From positions 3,203,040 to 3,267,039 of the forward strand of contig CM026430.1 of NCBI GenBank assembly GCA_014871385.1: a stretch of 64,000 bases of DNA, in the 5' to 3' direction. The notes below the pieces were generated by a model. That model was not told where the DNA came from. It saw nothing but the letters and a program-made list of their open reading frames with translations, and ran no database searches. The position numbers and the translations under genes were made by a program. Position 1 is the stretch's first letter, and each line of letters opens with the position of its first letter. Below, piece by piece: positions 34,826 through 45,250 of this stretch. The stretch is from Ceratodon purpureus. Its lineage: Eukaryota; Streptophyta; Bryopsida; Pseudoditrichales; Ditrichaceae.

Positions 34826-35719
34826 GGAAGATGCAGGTTGGATAACTTTTCAGTATGATGATCTGTGTGGTAATGTACAGTTTAAAACTACAATGTCGGA
34901 GTCGGAGTGTGACTTCTCAATCTTCGAAGTCGTTTTGTTCCTTTGCCGCATTATAGTATATTTACGACAGTGATATGAGTATGAGGATGCATTGTAAAGG
35001 AGAGTTATCAGAGTTCTGATACTGAACTCTTTATTTCATGAATATAAGACAGTAGCTTGTTGAAGTTTTGAACAAACTTGGACCTCCATTCTCTACAGAA
35101 CCCGTATGTTCTAGTAACGTAAATGCAGCACTGTTTTAAATTTTTGTGCATGTAATTGCGTGCGATTTTAATGACAGAACTCTTATGAGACTCGAACCTC
35201 TATCTGATTTCTAACAGTTCTAGTCTCACACCGTATTGCGCACTACGCGAGCGGATAGAGTCATGGCCGAAGACCCTATTGATATCCGGTTGACATAAAA
35301 AACGTAGGGTATTCCACTGAGAATAAGTAGTTTTCCTGTAAATTACGTACCGAACTTCGAGACAGGTGATAAGATCGATGCGTTCTCCGCGGGGTGGATG
35401 AAACGTGCTGACGCGTAAAACTTTACACATGTACTGTTACCCTTGTCAGACCTTGGTAAATGAAAAATGACGGAAATTCGGAGTCGTTTTCAACGCCTGT
35501 GCGTGGCACAATGTGATTCGCGGTCGCTGTAGGGATATAAATAGAGACTATGGTTTAGCGAGCCTGCCGGACCCTCAACACCTTATTGCGCCTTTTCAGT
35601 CCGGACCCACACCCGATTCCGCCTCACCCAATCACAGACGGAACTCGAATTAGCCAGTACACCGGGAGTGCTTCTTTGGTGTTCACCCTCGGTGTACTTA
35701 ACATCATTTTCCACTAGTG
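34826..35719. repeat. CACTA right subterminal region
   Basis: No gene seen. It has a GGGTAT motif (reverse of the left-end ATACCC) near 35308 and a TCGGTGTA motif close to the terminus. It also holds a tRNA-like T-arm sequence (GGTTCGAGTCTC on the minus strand, about 35185-35200). Confidence 0.45.
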
Positions 35720-35830
35720 CTTGGACGCACGCAATGTTCCTTTCAATGTTCCTTGGACGCACGCAATGTTCCTTTCAATGTTCCTTGGACGCTTGCAGAG
35801 GACCGTTTTACCTTTGTTTGCATAGATTTA
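35720..35830 (+). repeat. Arm 1 continued, with 32-bp tandem repeat
   Basis: Two full units of 32 bp (CTTGGACGCACGCAATGTTC + CTTTCAATGTTC) at 35720-35783, then a partial unit and TTTTACCTTTGTTTGCATAG, which matches arm 2 up to about 41068. This sequence was continuous with 22841 before the transposon inserted. Confidence 0.75.
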
Positions 35831-37933
35831 AGTAATCTTCTTTAGAATGATGACACAAATAACAGATTAACTCAGTTACGGGATTTTTTAGTATGTTGTA
35901 GTGCATTTTGGTGTGAGCATCTATTTGTAAACTTTGACTAGGGGTTGGTACCACTGTTGGCAGAAAGTTTTGTTGTTTTGTTCATAAAGATGAAACATAA
36001 GGATCACTCTTTTATTTTTATTTTTATTTGTATTCACAATATGTCACAATTAAATCAAACATTGGAGTGTATCTCTAGGTTTTGCATGTCCATATGATAG
36101 CCACAATGGATTTGTATTTTCAGGCCGTTTGTTTTAAAACTACATGCAATTATGATTATGTAACATTTTCTATTGTTTGAGGAAAGAAGCAGTTTTAGAT
36201 TCAATAAGTTTTTCCAAAATTTGTTCAACACTTCTTTGTAAATATCTACATTACTTGTCCATTTATTAATGTCGAGAAACTCTTCAATAAGGGTTTTTTT
36301 CTTAAGTATTTTTGAAATCATATATAATGATTTGATTTTTGAAAATTTAAGAAGGCCTTTGTCCAGTGTATTTATTATAGAATGCTACAAGTCTTTTTGG
36401 TAGTAACATGGTGTAGTACACACATATTCTTATGGATTTTTTACATTTCTTTACCCACTTTTATTACCAAATTTTGTTCGTTCCTCTCTCTTTCCATTTC
36501 CATCGATAACGACATGGATTTAAACCTATATAGTGTTATAGATTGAATTTGATTTTCAAGCATTAAAATCAGAAACCAAAGGTGGCTAGTAGATGGATAT
36601 TATATAATGTATAATGAGTAGATACATAATGTTTAAGCAAAAACTCAATGTATGAAATAATAGTCAATTGAATAATAGTTGTACAAAGAGTTTTGTAGAT
36701 AGCCATCAGTTTAGCTTAGATGATGTTTTAAAGTCAATGTAGATTTTTGGTGGGATCAATTTTCTTACTATGGCTATATACATCAAAATATAACTATTTC
36801 TCTTGTGCAAATACAATAGCTAATTTCTCTGAGTTTCTGTGATGATTTATCTATACAATTACAATATTATTAGAATGGTTTTAATACTAGATTTGTTTGA
36901 TATTTTATTTTATAGCAATAATGTATCCAATCAATAGAATCAAACATTCCGAATCTTTAATGCCATGTTGATTTTCATATATTATTTTGGAATGATTATA
37001 TTAAAAACTTAGACTCATAACAAGTGCAAACTATTGCAACAAAACATTCCAAGAACTTCAACACTGTAATTTCATCAAGCTTGAAAAAAATCATCTATTA
37101 GTCCTTGCAAATCTCCATACAATGAACAAATCATTCCAAGTTGCAGTAGAGGAGAATTTAGTTTAAATTCTTAATATTTTTCAAATTTTATTGATCTTCA
37201 AATTTTAAATTTAAATTTCTGATCTATATACCTAATCATTCATTTATAATTTATAAATTCTTAGTAATGATTTTCAATCTCGTACTTGTAAATTAAAATT
37301 TTCAATCTTGTATTTGAAAATTAAAATTTTCAATCTCTCATTTTCAGAAAATATAAATAATGATTTTGAGTTCCTTAAAAGAACTCAAAATTTTTCCTCA
37401 AAAATTGATATTACTGTGAATTTTAAGGAGGCAAAAGGTGCAGTGGGAATGAGCGAGGCTGGGCGGGCAGTGTTCAGGGGCGGGCAGGGAGGCGCCACCC
37501 TCAAACTGGCCCGCCCTCAGTGGCCAGGTCAGAAAGGCCCCTCGCCAAAGGCCCGGCGGTGACAGTTGCGTTGGCGAAGATGGTGAGAGAGGGGGTGGCT
37601 GCAGAGGGAGGGAGTGCGACGAGTGGAGTGCAATCGCAGAGGAATTCGAATTCGTGGGGCCTTCTTGTATCTGAAGTGAATCGTGGTAAGGATCTGGAAG
37701 TGTTTAAGGCTCAAGGTGGTGTTCTGGGTTACTAGGGTTGAGATGGGCTTGGAATTATATGCTCGCAATTCATGGTCTTTCAACATTTGCAATCATATTG
37801 CACAGAATCCTTTTTTGTTTCCCTTCTTTCAATTCTTGTATCACGATATCGCACAATTTTTGATAACAACGTATTGAGTTTTGGCAAGTTCAGATCATAG
37901 GTTGCCCTAATCGGAATCTCACCCTCGCAAGAA
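35831..37933. other. AT-rich spacer, then GC-rich leader of the second HET gene
   Basis: Positions 35831-37430 are AT-rich with no supported gene. From about 37435 to 37620 the sequence turns GC-rich (GGGCGGGCAG-type runs) and probably marks the promoter and 5' leader of the HET gene at 37934; a GTAAGGA donor-like site near 37686 allows a leader intron. Confidence 0.4.
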
Positions 37934-40492
37934 ATGGATCATTTTCCATTACCTAGATTTGCATCAGCTCAGCTTAAGGTTCCTTGCATATCTAGAGGAG
38001 ACTATGACAACGGTCCCTTCTCATCTTTCCCTTCTCGTCAGAATTGGGAGATCACACTCTACAAAAGTTCACTCGAAGAAGGTGTATCACATGCTGGAGA
38101 GACCCCTTCTGTTCAAGAGACCGAGGCTTTTCTGCAGACCTGGCTTTACTTTGGAACGCTCTTTGAAATTTTTGGGAAAAATGTAAATTTATTAGAATTT
38201 ATTGCGAATGACGAGGGTGGCAATAGGTTTCTAAGCACTGTCAAGCTTACGAAGGTCATGAATGATTGGCTAGGTCAAAGCTTCAATGCAACAGATCCTA
38301 AAGATGTGCAGCATGAAGCTCTCCTCTCTCTCTGCATTAGGGTTCGCTCTCATCTTGAGGAGCTCTATACCACACTCGGCGGCTTAATCAGTGTGCCTGA
38401 GCTAGCAGATTCCAGAACAGTAACTTCAACTGCAGCGCTAGGGGAGTCCCTTGAGAAATTTGTGGCAGTCATATACCATAAAACTTTAGGGATAAGAGAT
38501 GTGGGTATCATGGTGGATATACTATGGGGTACACATTTCTCCAGATGGATCACCAATCACATGAAATCCTTAGGCTGGTGTCCCAGCAGTATCACAAGAG
38601 TGTCTAAGCAACATGGCCCAAGTATAGCTCAATTACATTACTACTGCCATTTACCAGTCCCTCAGGGAGCCAAAGATCATTCTCACTGCACTTCTGATTC
38701 TTGTCTAACTTTGAGAATTGACCCTAGCATCTATCACACCGTTCATACAAGCGTTTCTTGTGACTGTCCGGAATTAACCCTTGATGTTGAAAAGATTGGT
38801 GAAATTCTTGGTAGCAAACGACTGCCGCTTATCGAGGTGTCTCCCAATGGAGAGCCTGCACACGCAAATATCATCCTCAGAGAGGACGATGGCAACGTTG
38901 GCTTCGTTGCTATCTCGCATGTGTGGGCTGATGGACTTGGCAACGTAAGGAACAACGCTCTTCCTGCTTGTTCATTGCAAGAGATATCCAGGCTAGTCAA
39001 CGAGCTGCCAAGGAGCTCGTTGCAGCAGAGTGAGCACTGTATTCCATTCTGGATTGACAGTGTTTGCGTTCCGGTAGAGCCGATTCACTTGAAACAACTG
39101 GCTTTAAATTATCTTCGACACCCGTACGTGAACGCCGAGCATGTCCTTGTTCTGGATGAGTATCTACGCTCAGCAGATGTGCCCAAGGATTGTGACGGGG
39201 ATTATGATGTGCTAGAGATCATGGCCAGGGTATCTTGTGGAAACTGGAGTACTCGATTGTGGACAATGCAGGAGGGTCGATTGGCCAAGCGAATCTGGTT
39301 CCAGTTCAAAGACAAAGCCATCGAACTCAGGGCCCTTTATGAGGCCACCTTAGCAAAGTCCATCTCTTCAACCAAGGGCGAAGAATACACGGAATTGCTT
39401 ATTGACACAGCGATGAAATGGCGAGCCACTCATCTTTTTGATCCGGCTCAGCTCGGCGATGACAACATATATGACCTTCGTTCACCATCCTTATTGCGTG
39501 ATGCGTTCTGCTTCCGGTCCGTCAGTTTTCCTCCAGATGAAGCCCTTTGCCTCTTCTGTATGGCTGGTTTAGATATGGAAAAAATCACATCCGTCCCGGC
39601 ATCGGCTCCGCTGAGGATGAAAACATTCTGGAGTGAGATGCAGTCCGTGCCATCTGGTCTCCTCTTTTCAAAATGCCTACAAAAACTCGACGAGCCTGGA
39701 TTCCGATGGGCTCCATTGACTTTCATGGGTGTATTGCCTCCACGACACTGGGCCGGAGTCACAAAGGTGGAAGAGAACACAGATGGTACACCCACGCCGC
39801 GTGGATTGCTGGCTAAGTTTCCTGGTTATATTTGCAGTGTACTCAACTGGCACCTGGTGAAATGTCTCGGAGGATTCACCTTCTGCAGTGGTGGAACTTG
39901 GTTCAACCTCATTCTCAACAAGCCTTGGCACGAGAACTCTCCATATGTGCCACCAGCTGACGGCCCCCAGAACATGGCAATCATTTTCATGGAACCTCTA
40001 CGTGCTCAGGCAGTGCAATACTCATCTGAGAGCTCCCAGTATCCCATCTCGGATGAAAACTCAGATGGGGTGAAAAATAAGCCCAATTGGCATGACTACA
40101 CGCAAGCAGTGATAGGTTGCATCACTGAAGAGGATGCTGGCACCAAGTACGTCAAGTGTATATGTCACGCTGGTGTCAAGGTGATGAAGCCTATGGAACA
40201 GCTCATATTTGGTGCGGCTCTCAATTGCGTCTTAATGGCGCTTTCAGATGAAGATGAAACGTACAGCCCTGAGCAACTGGCTATCCAGCTTACGACGGCA
40301 TACTTTGATAAATATCCGGCGGTTTCCATTGCTTGTCAATCATGGGACTGTGAATCCTGCTTCGATGCTGAAGGGCGGGCTACAGGAGAAGAACGTTTTG
40401 CAGCTCTTCTTAATGAGATGGGCATGCATTCAATGGTCCGCAATCCTATCACTGTTGCAGTACCAGAGGAACAGTCTTGGTGTGTTGATTGA
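37934..40492 (+). CDS. HET-domain protein, second type, intronless
   Basis: A single 852-aa frame. The N-terminal ~230 residues form a helical region (WLYFGTLFEIFG...) with no clear match. A Cys/His-rich stretch follows (HSHCTSDSCL, CDCPEL). The HET domain is recognised from FVAISHVWADGLGN (324-337), FWIDSVCVP (about 372), VLVLDEYL and STRLWTMQE (about 441). The HVWADGLGN and FWIDxxCVP forms are those of a HET subfamily common in fungi, and differ from the HET gene at 17483, so the two are not recent duplicates. Acquisition from fungi followed by retention is plausible; a role in recognition or cell death is inferred from fungal relatives only. Confidence 0.82.
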   Translation: MDHFPLPRFASAQLKVPCISRGDYDNGPFSSFPSRQNWEITLYKSSLEEGVSHAGETPSVQETEAFLQTWLYFGTLFEIFGKNVNLLEFIANDEGGNRFLSTVKLTKVMNDWLGQSFNATDPKDVQHEALLSLCIRVRSHLEELYTTLGGLISVPELADSRTVTSTAALGESLEKFVAVIYHKTLGIRDVGIMVDILWGTHFSRWITNHMKSLGWCPSSITRVSKQHGPSIAQLHYYCHLPVPQGAKDHSHCTSDSCLTLRIDPSIYHTVHTSVSCDCPELTLDVEKIGEILGSKRLPLIEVSPNGEPAHANIILREDDGNVGFVAISHVWADGLGNVRNNALPACSLQEISRLVNELPRSSLQQSEHCIPFWIDSVCVPVEPIHLKQLALNYLRHPYVNAEHVLVLDEYLRSADVPKDCDGDYDVLEIMARVSCGNWSTRLWTMQEGRLAKRIWFQFKDKAIELRALYEATLAKSISSTKGEEYTELLIDTAMKWRATHLFDPAQLGDDNIYDLRSPSLLRDAFCFRSVSFPPDEALCLFCMAGLDMEKITSVPASAPLRMKTFWSEMQSVPSGLLFSKCLQKLDEPGFRWAPLTFMGVLPPRHWAGVTKVEENTDGTPTPRGLLAKFPGYICSVLNWHLVKCLGGFTFCSGGTWFNLILNKPWHENSPYVPPADGPQNMAIIFMEPLRAQAVQYSSESSQYPISDENSDGVKNKPNWHDYTQAVIGCITEEDAGTKYVKCICHAGVKVMKPMEQLIFGAALNCVLMALSDEDETYSPEQLAIQLTTAYFDKYPAVSIACQSWDCESCFDAEGRATGEERFAALLNEMGMHSMVRNPITVAVPEEQSWCVD

Positions 40493-41067
40493 CATCATCA
40501 AGATATTATACATACACCCCAGGGTTGTCACAAATGCTGATGTTGCTGCTGAATCGTGTTTTGTACAGTACATTTATAGTGCTTATGTTTCATAGAGTCT
40601 GGGGAAACAATGTCAAGGGAAATAGAGTTTAGGCAGATGAGATGAAGTTAGTTGGTTGGACCTTCTTGGTACCATGTTTGTGTTGAAGGCCGTTGATTCA
40701 AAAAAAAATTGGATGTTAAAGTTGCAATATGAACCTTGGTTTTAGAATTGCATTCTAATTCTGTGCCTCGATATATTTCACAAAACAAGCATCCGTACCC
40801 ATCTGCAATACAAACCCCTACATTTTGTACAATACATGTGAGTAATACTAATTTAGATCAAGGAATGTGTTCCTTTGCCAGATGTATCCATTTATGAAGT
40901 AAAGGTTCTTCACTTGTTTCCAAACAAACGCCGCTCAAAGCAAAGACTTTGTAGTAAAAAATGAAGATTTTGCCCAACGGTCGTAAATTGGTCATGGTCG
41001 GTTACTAGTACACTTACCTTAGGTCACCCCAGCATTGAAGAGGGATGGTCTCAAGCACTTCCAGTTT
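40493..41067. other. 3' region of the HET gene and spacer
   Basis: No gene seen. It includes the likely 3' untranslated region of the HET gene and ends at the inner edge of inverted arm 2. Confidence 0.4.
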
Positions 41068-43640
41068 AAATCTATGCAAACAAAGGTAAAATGGTCCTCT
41101 CCGTGCGTCCAAGGAACATTGAAAGGAACATTGCGTGCGCCCAAGGAACATTGCATACGCCCAAGGAACATTGAAAGGAACATTGAAAGGAACATTGGAA
41201 GGGAAACTCCAACCCCTGGACATGGCTTCATGCTTAGTCTTCACTGTCCATGAGATTTGTCAAACGCAGAAAGAAGAAACACATCCAAAGCAAGGCCTCT
41301 GCAACATCATGTCAAAAGTCACAACCATGATCACCGACTGACACTAAAACCAAACTCTTACCAAGAATCTAGAATCCTGTCTGAACCATCGCCGGCTAAC
41401 CAGGTTCCCGTCGAAATTGCAAATTTCCTGCGAACATGACCAAACAGACATCACGAGAGCCCGAGGTCGCAGCTCAAGCCACCGCGGCCACTTTCCCAAA
41501 GAATACCCTTCCCAGGGTTTCTAGCTTGCGGTTCAAGTTTGATCCGGTTTAGGGTTTGCTTTGGGTCCCTCCTGGGGAGGAGGGGGAGGGCTGCGCCAGC
41601 CTAGGAGGTAGTGCAATACCAAGGCGACGCGCGCGGGTCCGGGCAGCAAGCTGCCGGATGGACCCGCACCCGAAAAAAAGTAGATTAATATCATGAGGGA
41701 CGATGTCCCTCGTATCAGATATTAAACTGATAAGAACAGATACTACACTTGATCTTAGCCAAAAGGCCGAGAAAGGTATGCTTCTCCCTTCGCCCCCCAC
41801 GCCTCTTATCCCTCCCCACCGCCTCCACCCTCGACAGACGGTATGGGTTTAATGTACCCACTGCCCACTAATGGACGTCTCACCCACACCCCTCAGTTGG
41901 TGGCATAAACGAATTTGCTTTCCCAACTATCAATGAGAGTTGATGTGCATCGAGGTTATTGTAAGCGACCTCATCACCGTACCTGAACCTCACTCGGCAC
42001 AGCAGCCGGATGTGAAGTGGGACACACTTACTCACTCTGCATCGAGCCTGCCAACATCAAGCCCTCGGGCGAACCCTACCCACTATAATTATGTATTTCT
42101 GTCAGCTTGCAGCTGGTCCACTTTGTGCCGTCATCATCTCGCTGTCCGCAAAGTGGAGCACAACCTCGGCACCGCATCAAAGTCACATTGTGAACATTCC
42201 CCACACATGATTGAACTACTTCTAAGTCTTGGCTCATGATCAGTCAAACAGAGCCGATCGATTTCACCACATCTGAACTACTATCTCGCTGAGGCTGACC
42301 TATATATATATATATATATATATATGGCCGGAAGACTACTACACTCATGGATTTCTGAAATTTGAAACTACGCACAATCGAATGCACATGATGCTCATCA
42401 GGTCATGAGCTGAAAATTTAAATGCCAGATTCTCCATGTCCAACAATAATATTTCTCCCCCAAATTTGGCCATGTAAACCAACCAGGCACACATGGAGAG
42501 GCATAATTAATTAGCCGAACGGCAGCTGAAATCATCTCATATATTTGTCCCGCCCGAAGCTTGGACCTAAAGTCAGCATCCACGGTCTTGAGGTTGCCGA
42601 TTTTCATGTGCGTGTTCTTGCAAAGGATGTTGCAGTGTTGGATGAGATGACATTCTATACCAATCTCGATTTGCTGTAACTTTCCGCGGCGTCAACAATA
42701 TATGTCTCGGCAGATGATATAATAAATTGTCCAGCCCCAAGAGATAGAGTGCTCTTTAGGGTACGATTTGCAAGTCACTGGGCAATGTGCCAATGGATAG
42801 CTTCGACGGGAGGCTGTGATATGTCAAAGTTGCGATCAAGAATATGGGCTGAGAAGATTAATTCCGGAAAGCTCGAACAAAGTCATTGCAGAAAGTACAA
42901 AGGAGCCTGACAAGTACAACACCAGATTAAGGTAATTGTTTTGAGGAAGCACAATTAAGCACTCTCAAATTTCTTGCTTGAAATCGATTTGCTAATTCGA
43001 AGGGAGGTGTAGAATAACGAGCTTCCTCGTTTGTTCGAAATACGATTCTACAAAATCTGCTCATATTTGCTTATATGATATGCAATTTGCAAACTCTCAG
43101 AATTCCAAACATGTCTTTGAGATTGTCCAGAGCCTGTTTCCACGCCAGGAAAGTGATTTTCAATGTAACAACTCAGCAGTAAATCTGCTCTACCTCACAT
43201 ACATAGTTCATATATTGAATTTAAATGTCTAGGTGTAATCTTGGAAATTCGTCCTGGCAGTGTGATTCTTGTTGCCACTGCTAACCTTGTGGCCAAATTG
43301 TTCTGTTTTTGATGCATGTGAAGTGTAAACGCAGGCTACAAGAAGGTCATACTATTGCAAGGAAGAGATCGTTTTGGGCCGCGGATGATGTGTCGGAGGA
43401 TCGGCAAGTGATCAAGCACTGGCAATGATGTTTATGGATGCTCCTTTCCACAAAGGAAGTCTGGTGATTGATACAGCTGGTTCTCTGAGTGCACTTAAGC
43501 TTCTGGAGATGGATGGGGATGCTTGTATGGAGATGCCAGAACTTGGACAAGCAGATGCAATGAAGCTATTCTTGTACCATGCTGCTCGAGGAAAACAATT
43601 TGCAGAAGAGAACATACTCGAGTGCGTCAGAAGATGCTAT
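41068..43640 (-). repeat. Inverted duplication, arm 2 (uninterrupted)
   Basis: It is homologous in reverse to 20345-22841 plus 35720-35830. Around 41100-41215 it contains the GGAACATTG-type tandem units corresponding to the transposon insertion site, without the insertion. The stretch 41100-42590 is nearly identical to arm 1; beyond 42600 the similarity drops and some blocks are replaced. Confidence 0.8.
41584..41779 (-). ncRNA. U2: U2 spliceosomal snRNA, inverted copy
   Basis: On the minus strand it reads ATACCTTTCTCGGCCTTTTG and onward as in the copy at 22250, with the GTAGTA branch-site pairing sequence and both stem-loops. The one difference I see inside the RNA is in the Sm-site region: TACTTTTTTTCGG here against TAATTTTTTTCGG there. 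The same TATA-like ATAAGA box lies about 30 bp upstream. The 3' end is approximate. Confidence 0.9.
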
Positions 43641-43685
43641 TACATTAATGTTATAAGGAAGGGCTCCATTTTCATCCCTTACTAG
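43425..43685 (+). pseudogene. NB-ARC-like fragment, arm 2
   Basis: The frame reads LSALKLLEMDGDACMEMPEL then GQADAMKLFLYHAARGKQFA, a good match to the RNBS-B/RNBS-C part of plant NB-ARC domains. It is only ~85 codons long, with no P-loop before it or ARC region after it. It is the partner of the fragments at 20262-20915. Confidence 0.45.
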
Positions 43686-45190
43686 TACTGGATTTGCTGC
43701 TCGGTAGTCTGGGGCAGAAACCTTCGAAATGAGTGAAGAACTTGGCCAGGGTTAGGAATTTTGATTATCTTTCAGGAGAAAAATCCCGTCTTTAACAAAT
43801 TTTTGAAAAGCAGTTTTGACCTGCTATCTGCTACTGATCAGAGTTTGAGTATGAACCGGATATTGTGTACGGTTTTCATTGAGTTTGTTCGAGCAATCGA
43901 TGTTGCTTAAGAGTTCCTTCTTCCATTCAACAACAGTACAGAAAATGGACATGGATACTGAATTTCGGTACGAACTTGCAAAGCTTTCAGTGACTCACTA
44001 CCACGTGCAGCCAATGAAATTACAGATGGTTTGTTCCTCACCATCCGAGTCTCGATCGACAAAGTGATACGGGGAATCCACACTTCAATTCGTACTACGT
44101 GGACGGTGTTTTCTAGTGGTGCACACTCTCCTAAAGTACACCAAATGTGTCCATTGAATGTGCATCTTTCCTGCATGCTCACTTTTTTTCAGCTCGTCAA
44201 TATCACTCATGTTTCCAGTATTCTGTCCATTGTCCCAACTGGAATTAATCGGGTAACGTACAGCTCCTTGCAAGCAGATCTGACTTGCCAATTAACAGGT
44301 GAGCGAGCAAAACTCGATTAAGGAACTGGGAATAGAGAACAGAGAGGAAGTTGAATTTCAAGCTTGCTCAGAAGAAGTTGAATTTCAAGCTTTCTCAGAA
44401 GAAGTTGAATTTCAAGCTTTCTCAGAAGAAGTTGAGTTGCTAAGGATTTGAGTGTCATTATGAGTAAGAGCATACTCAGCAATTTCTAGATATATCCACC
44501 TCAAATCCTGTTCATGCAGAGACGAAAGCGTCTGAAGAGCAACGATATTTGCATGAATCTTACATGCCAAGTCCCATTGACAAGGCATGGTGACTTGGAG
44601 TTTAGAAGCTAACATTTCTTTGAGTTCTGTAATTTCACAGGCATGTTGGATTACTACAAAGCAGTGAAAGTTGTCGTGGCATAGTTCTGGAACTATCAAA
44701 AGTACAGTATCCGTCTTGACAAGCTATATTCTTGATAAGCAAGGCATGCACTCAGCACATGCCAGCCAGCCAGCCGGCAGCTTCAGAATACTCAAAAAAA
44801 TCATAAACATCTCAAAATGCACACTGTATGTGGTCACAAATGTAAGGTATCAAAAAAAACCAAGACCACCACTTTGACAAGTCAACTTCGAATCCTCATG
44901 AGCCGACTGAACTCAGAGTGACCTCTCCTAACATACCGGTTTCGCCTCACCTGTTGTCACTTAGCTCACAACAGCAGATTCAAGCGATCATGAACCAAAG
45001 CTTCAAAGAATTAAGTGGAATAAAATCTTAGAAATCAAACCTATACACAACAGCATCCACTTATATGTCCTATAATAAACCCAAACCAGCGCCTCCCCCT
45101 CAATCTCTAAAGACACCACCACTGTGTTAAACGCCCTCTTCGGCCACCTTGAGACACACAGCTGTTCATTCACCACAACTAGAGGATCGT
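43686..45190. other. Spacer with a 27-bp tandem repeat
   Basis: No supported gene. Positions 44347-44436 hold three and a third units of 27 bp (GAAGTTGAATTTCAAGCTTT-CTCAGAA). A short minus-strand frame at 44412-44699 (95 codons) shows no recognisable domain. Confidence 0.45.
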
Positions 45191-45250
45191 AAAATTGTAA
45201 CATGAGATACCATTTGTTCCAAAAAAAATAAAATTAAAATTGTAACATGA
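45191..45250 (+). mobile_element. Tiny 3' retroposon tail with target duplication
   Basis: AAAATTGTAACATGA occurs at 45191-45205 and again at 45236-45250, flanking 30 bp that read GATACCATTTGTTCC followed by an A-rich tail. This is the signature of an extremely 5'-truncated LINE or SINE insertion. A second insertion with the same tail lies at 48178-48224. Confidence 0.6.

Larger units (their letters stand above)
22842..35719. mobile_element. CACTA (En/Spm) transposon, 12.9 kb
   Basis: The left end reads CACTAGTCGAAA and the right end, in reverse complement, CACTAGTGGAAA; GTACAC follows at position 23-28 in both. It is flanked by a 3-bp target duplication CTT (22839-22841 and 35720-35722). 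Three gene regions lie inside: a minus-strand TnpA-like gene, a plus-strand tnp2-type transposase, and a plus-strand coiled-coil gene. The inverted arm at 41068-43640 has the same site without the insert, so the element came in after the duplication. Confidence 0.9.

Noticed and set aside
35180..35250. A tRNA gene on the minus strand
   Set aside because: A T-arm-like sequence is present, but the acceptor ends do not pair and no proper anticodon arm fits.
44347..44436. CRISPR-like array
   Set aside because: Units are contiguous with no spacers, and the genome is eukaryotic; it is a plain tandem repeat.
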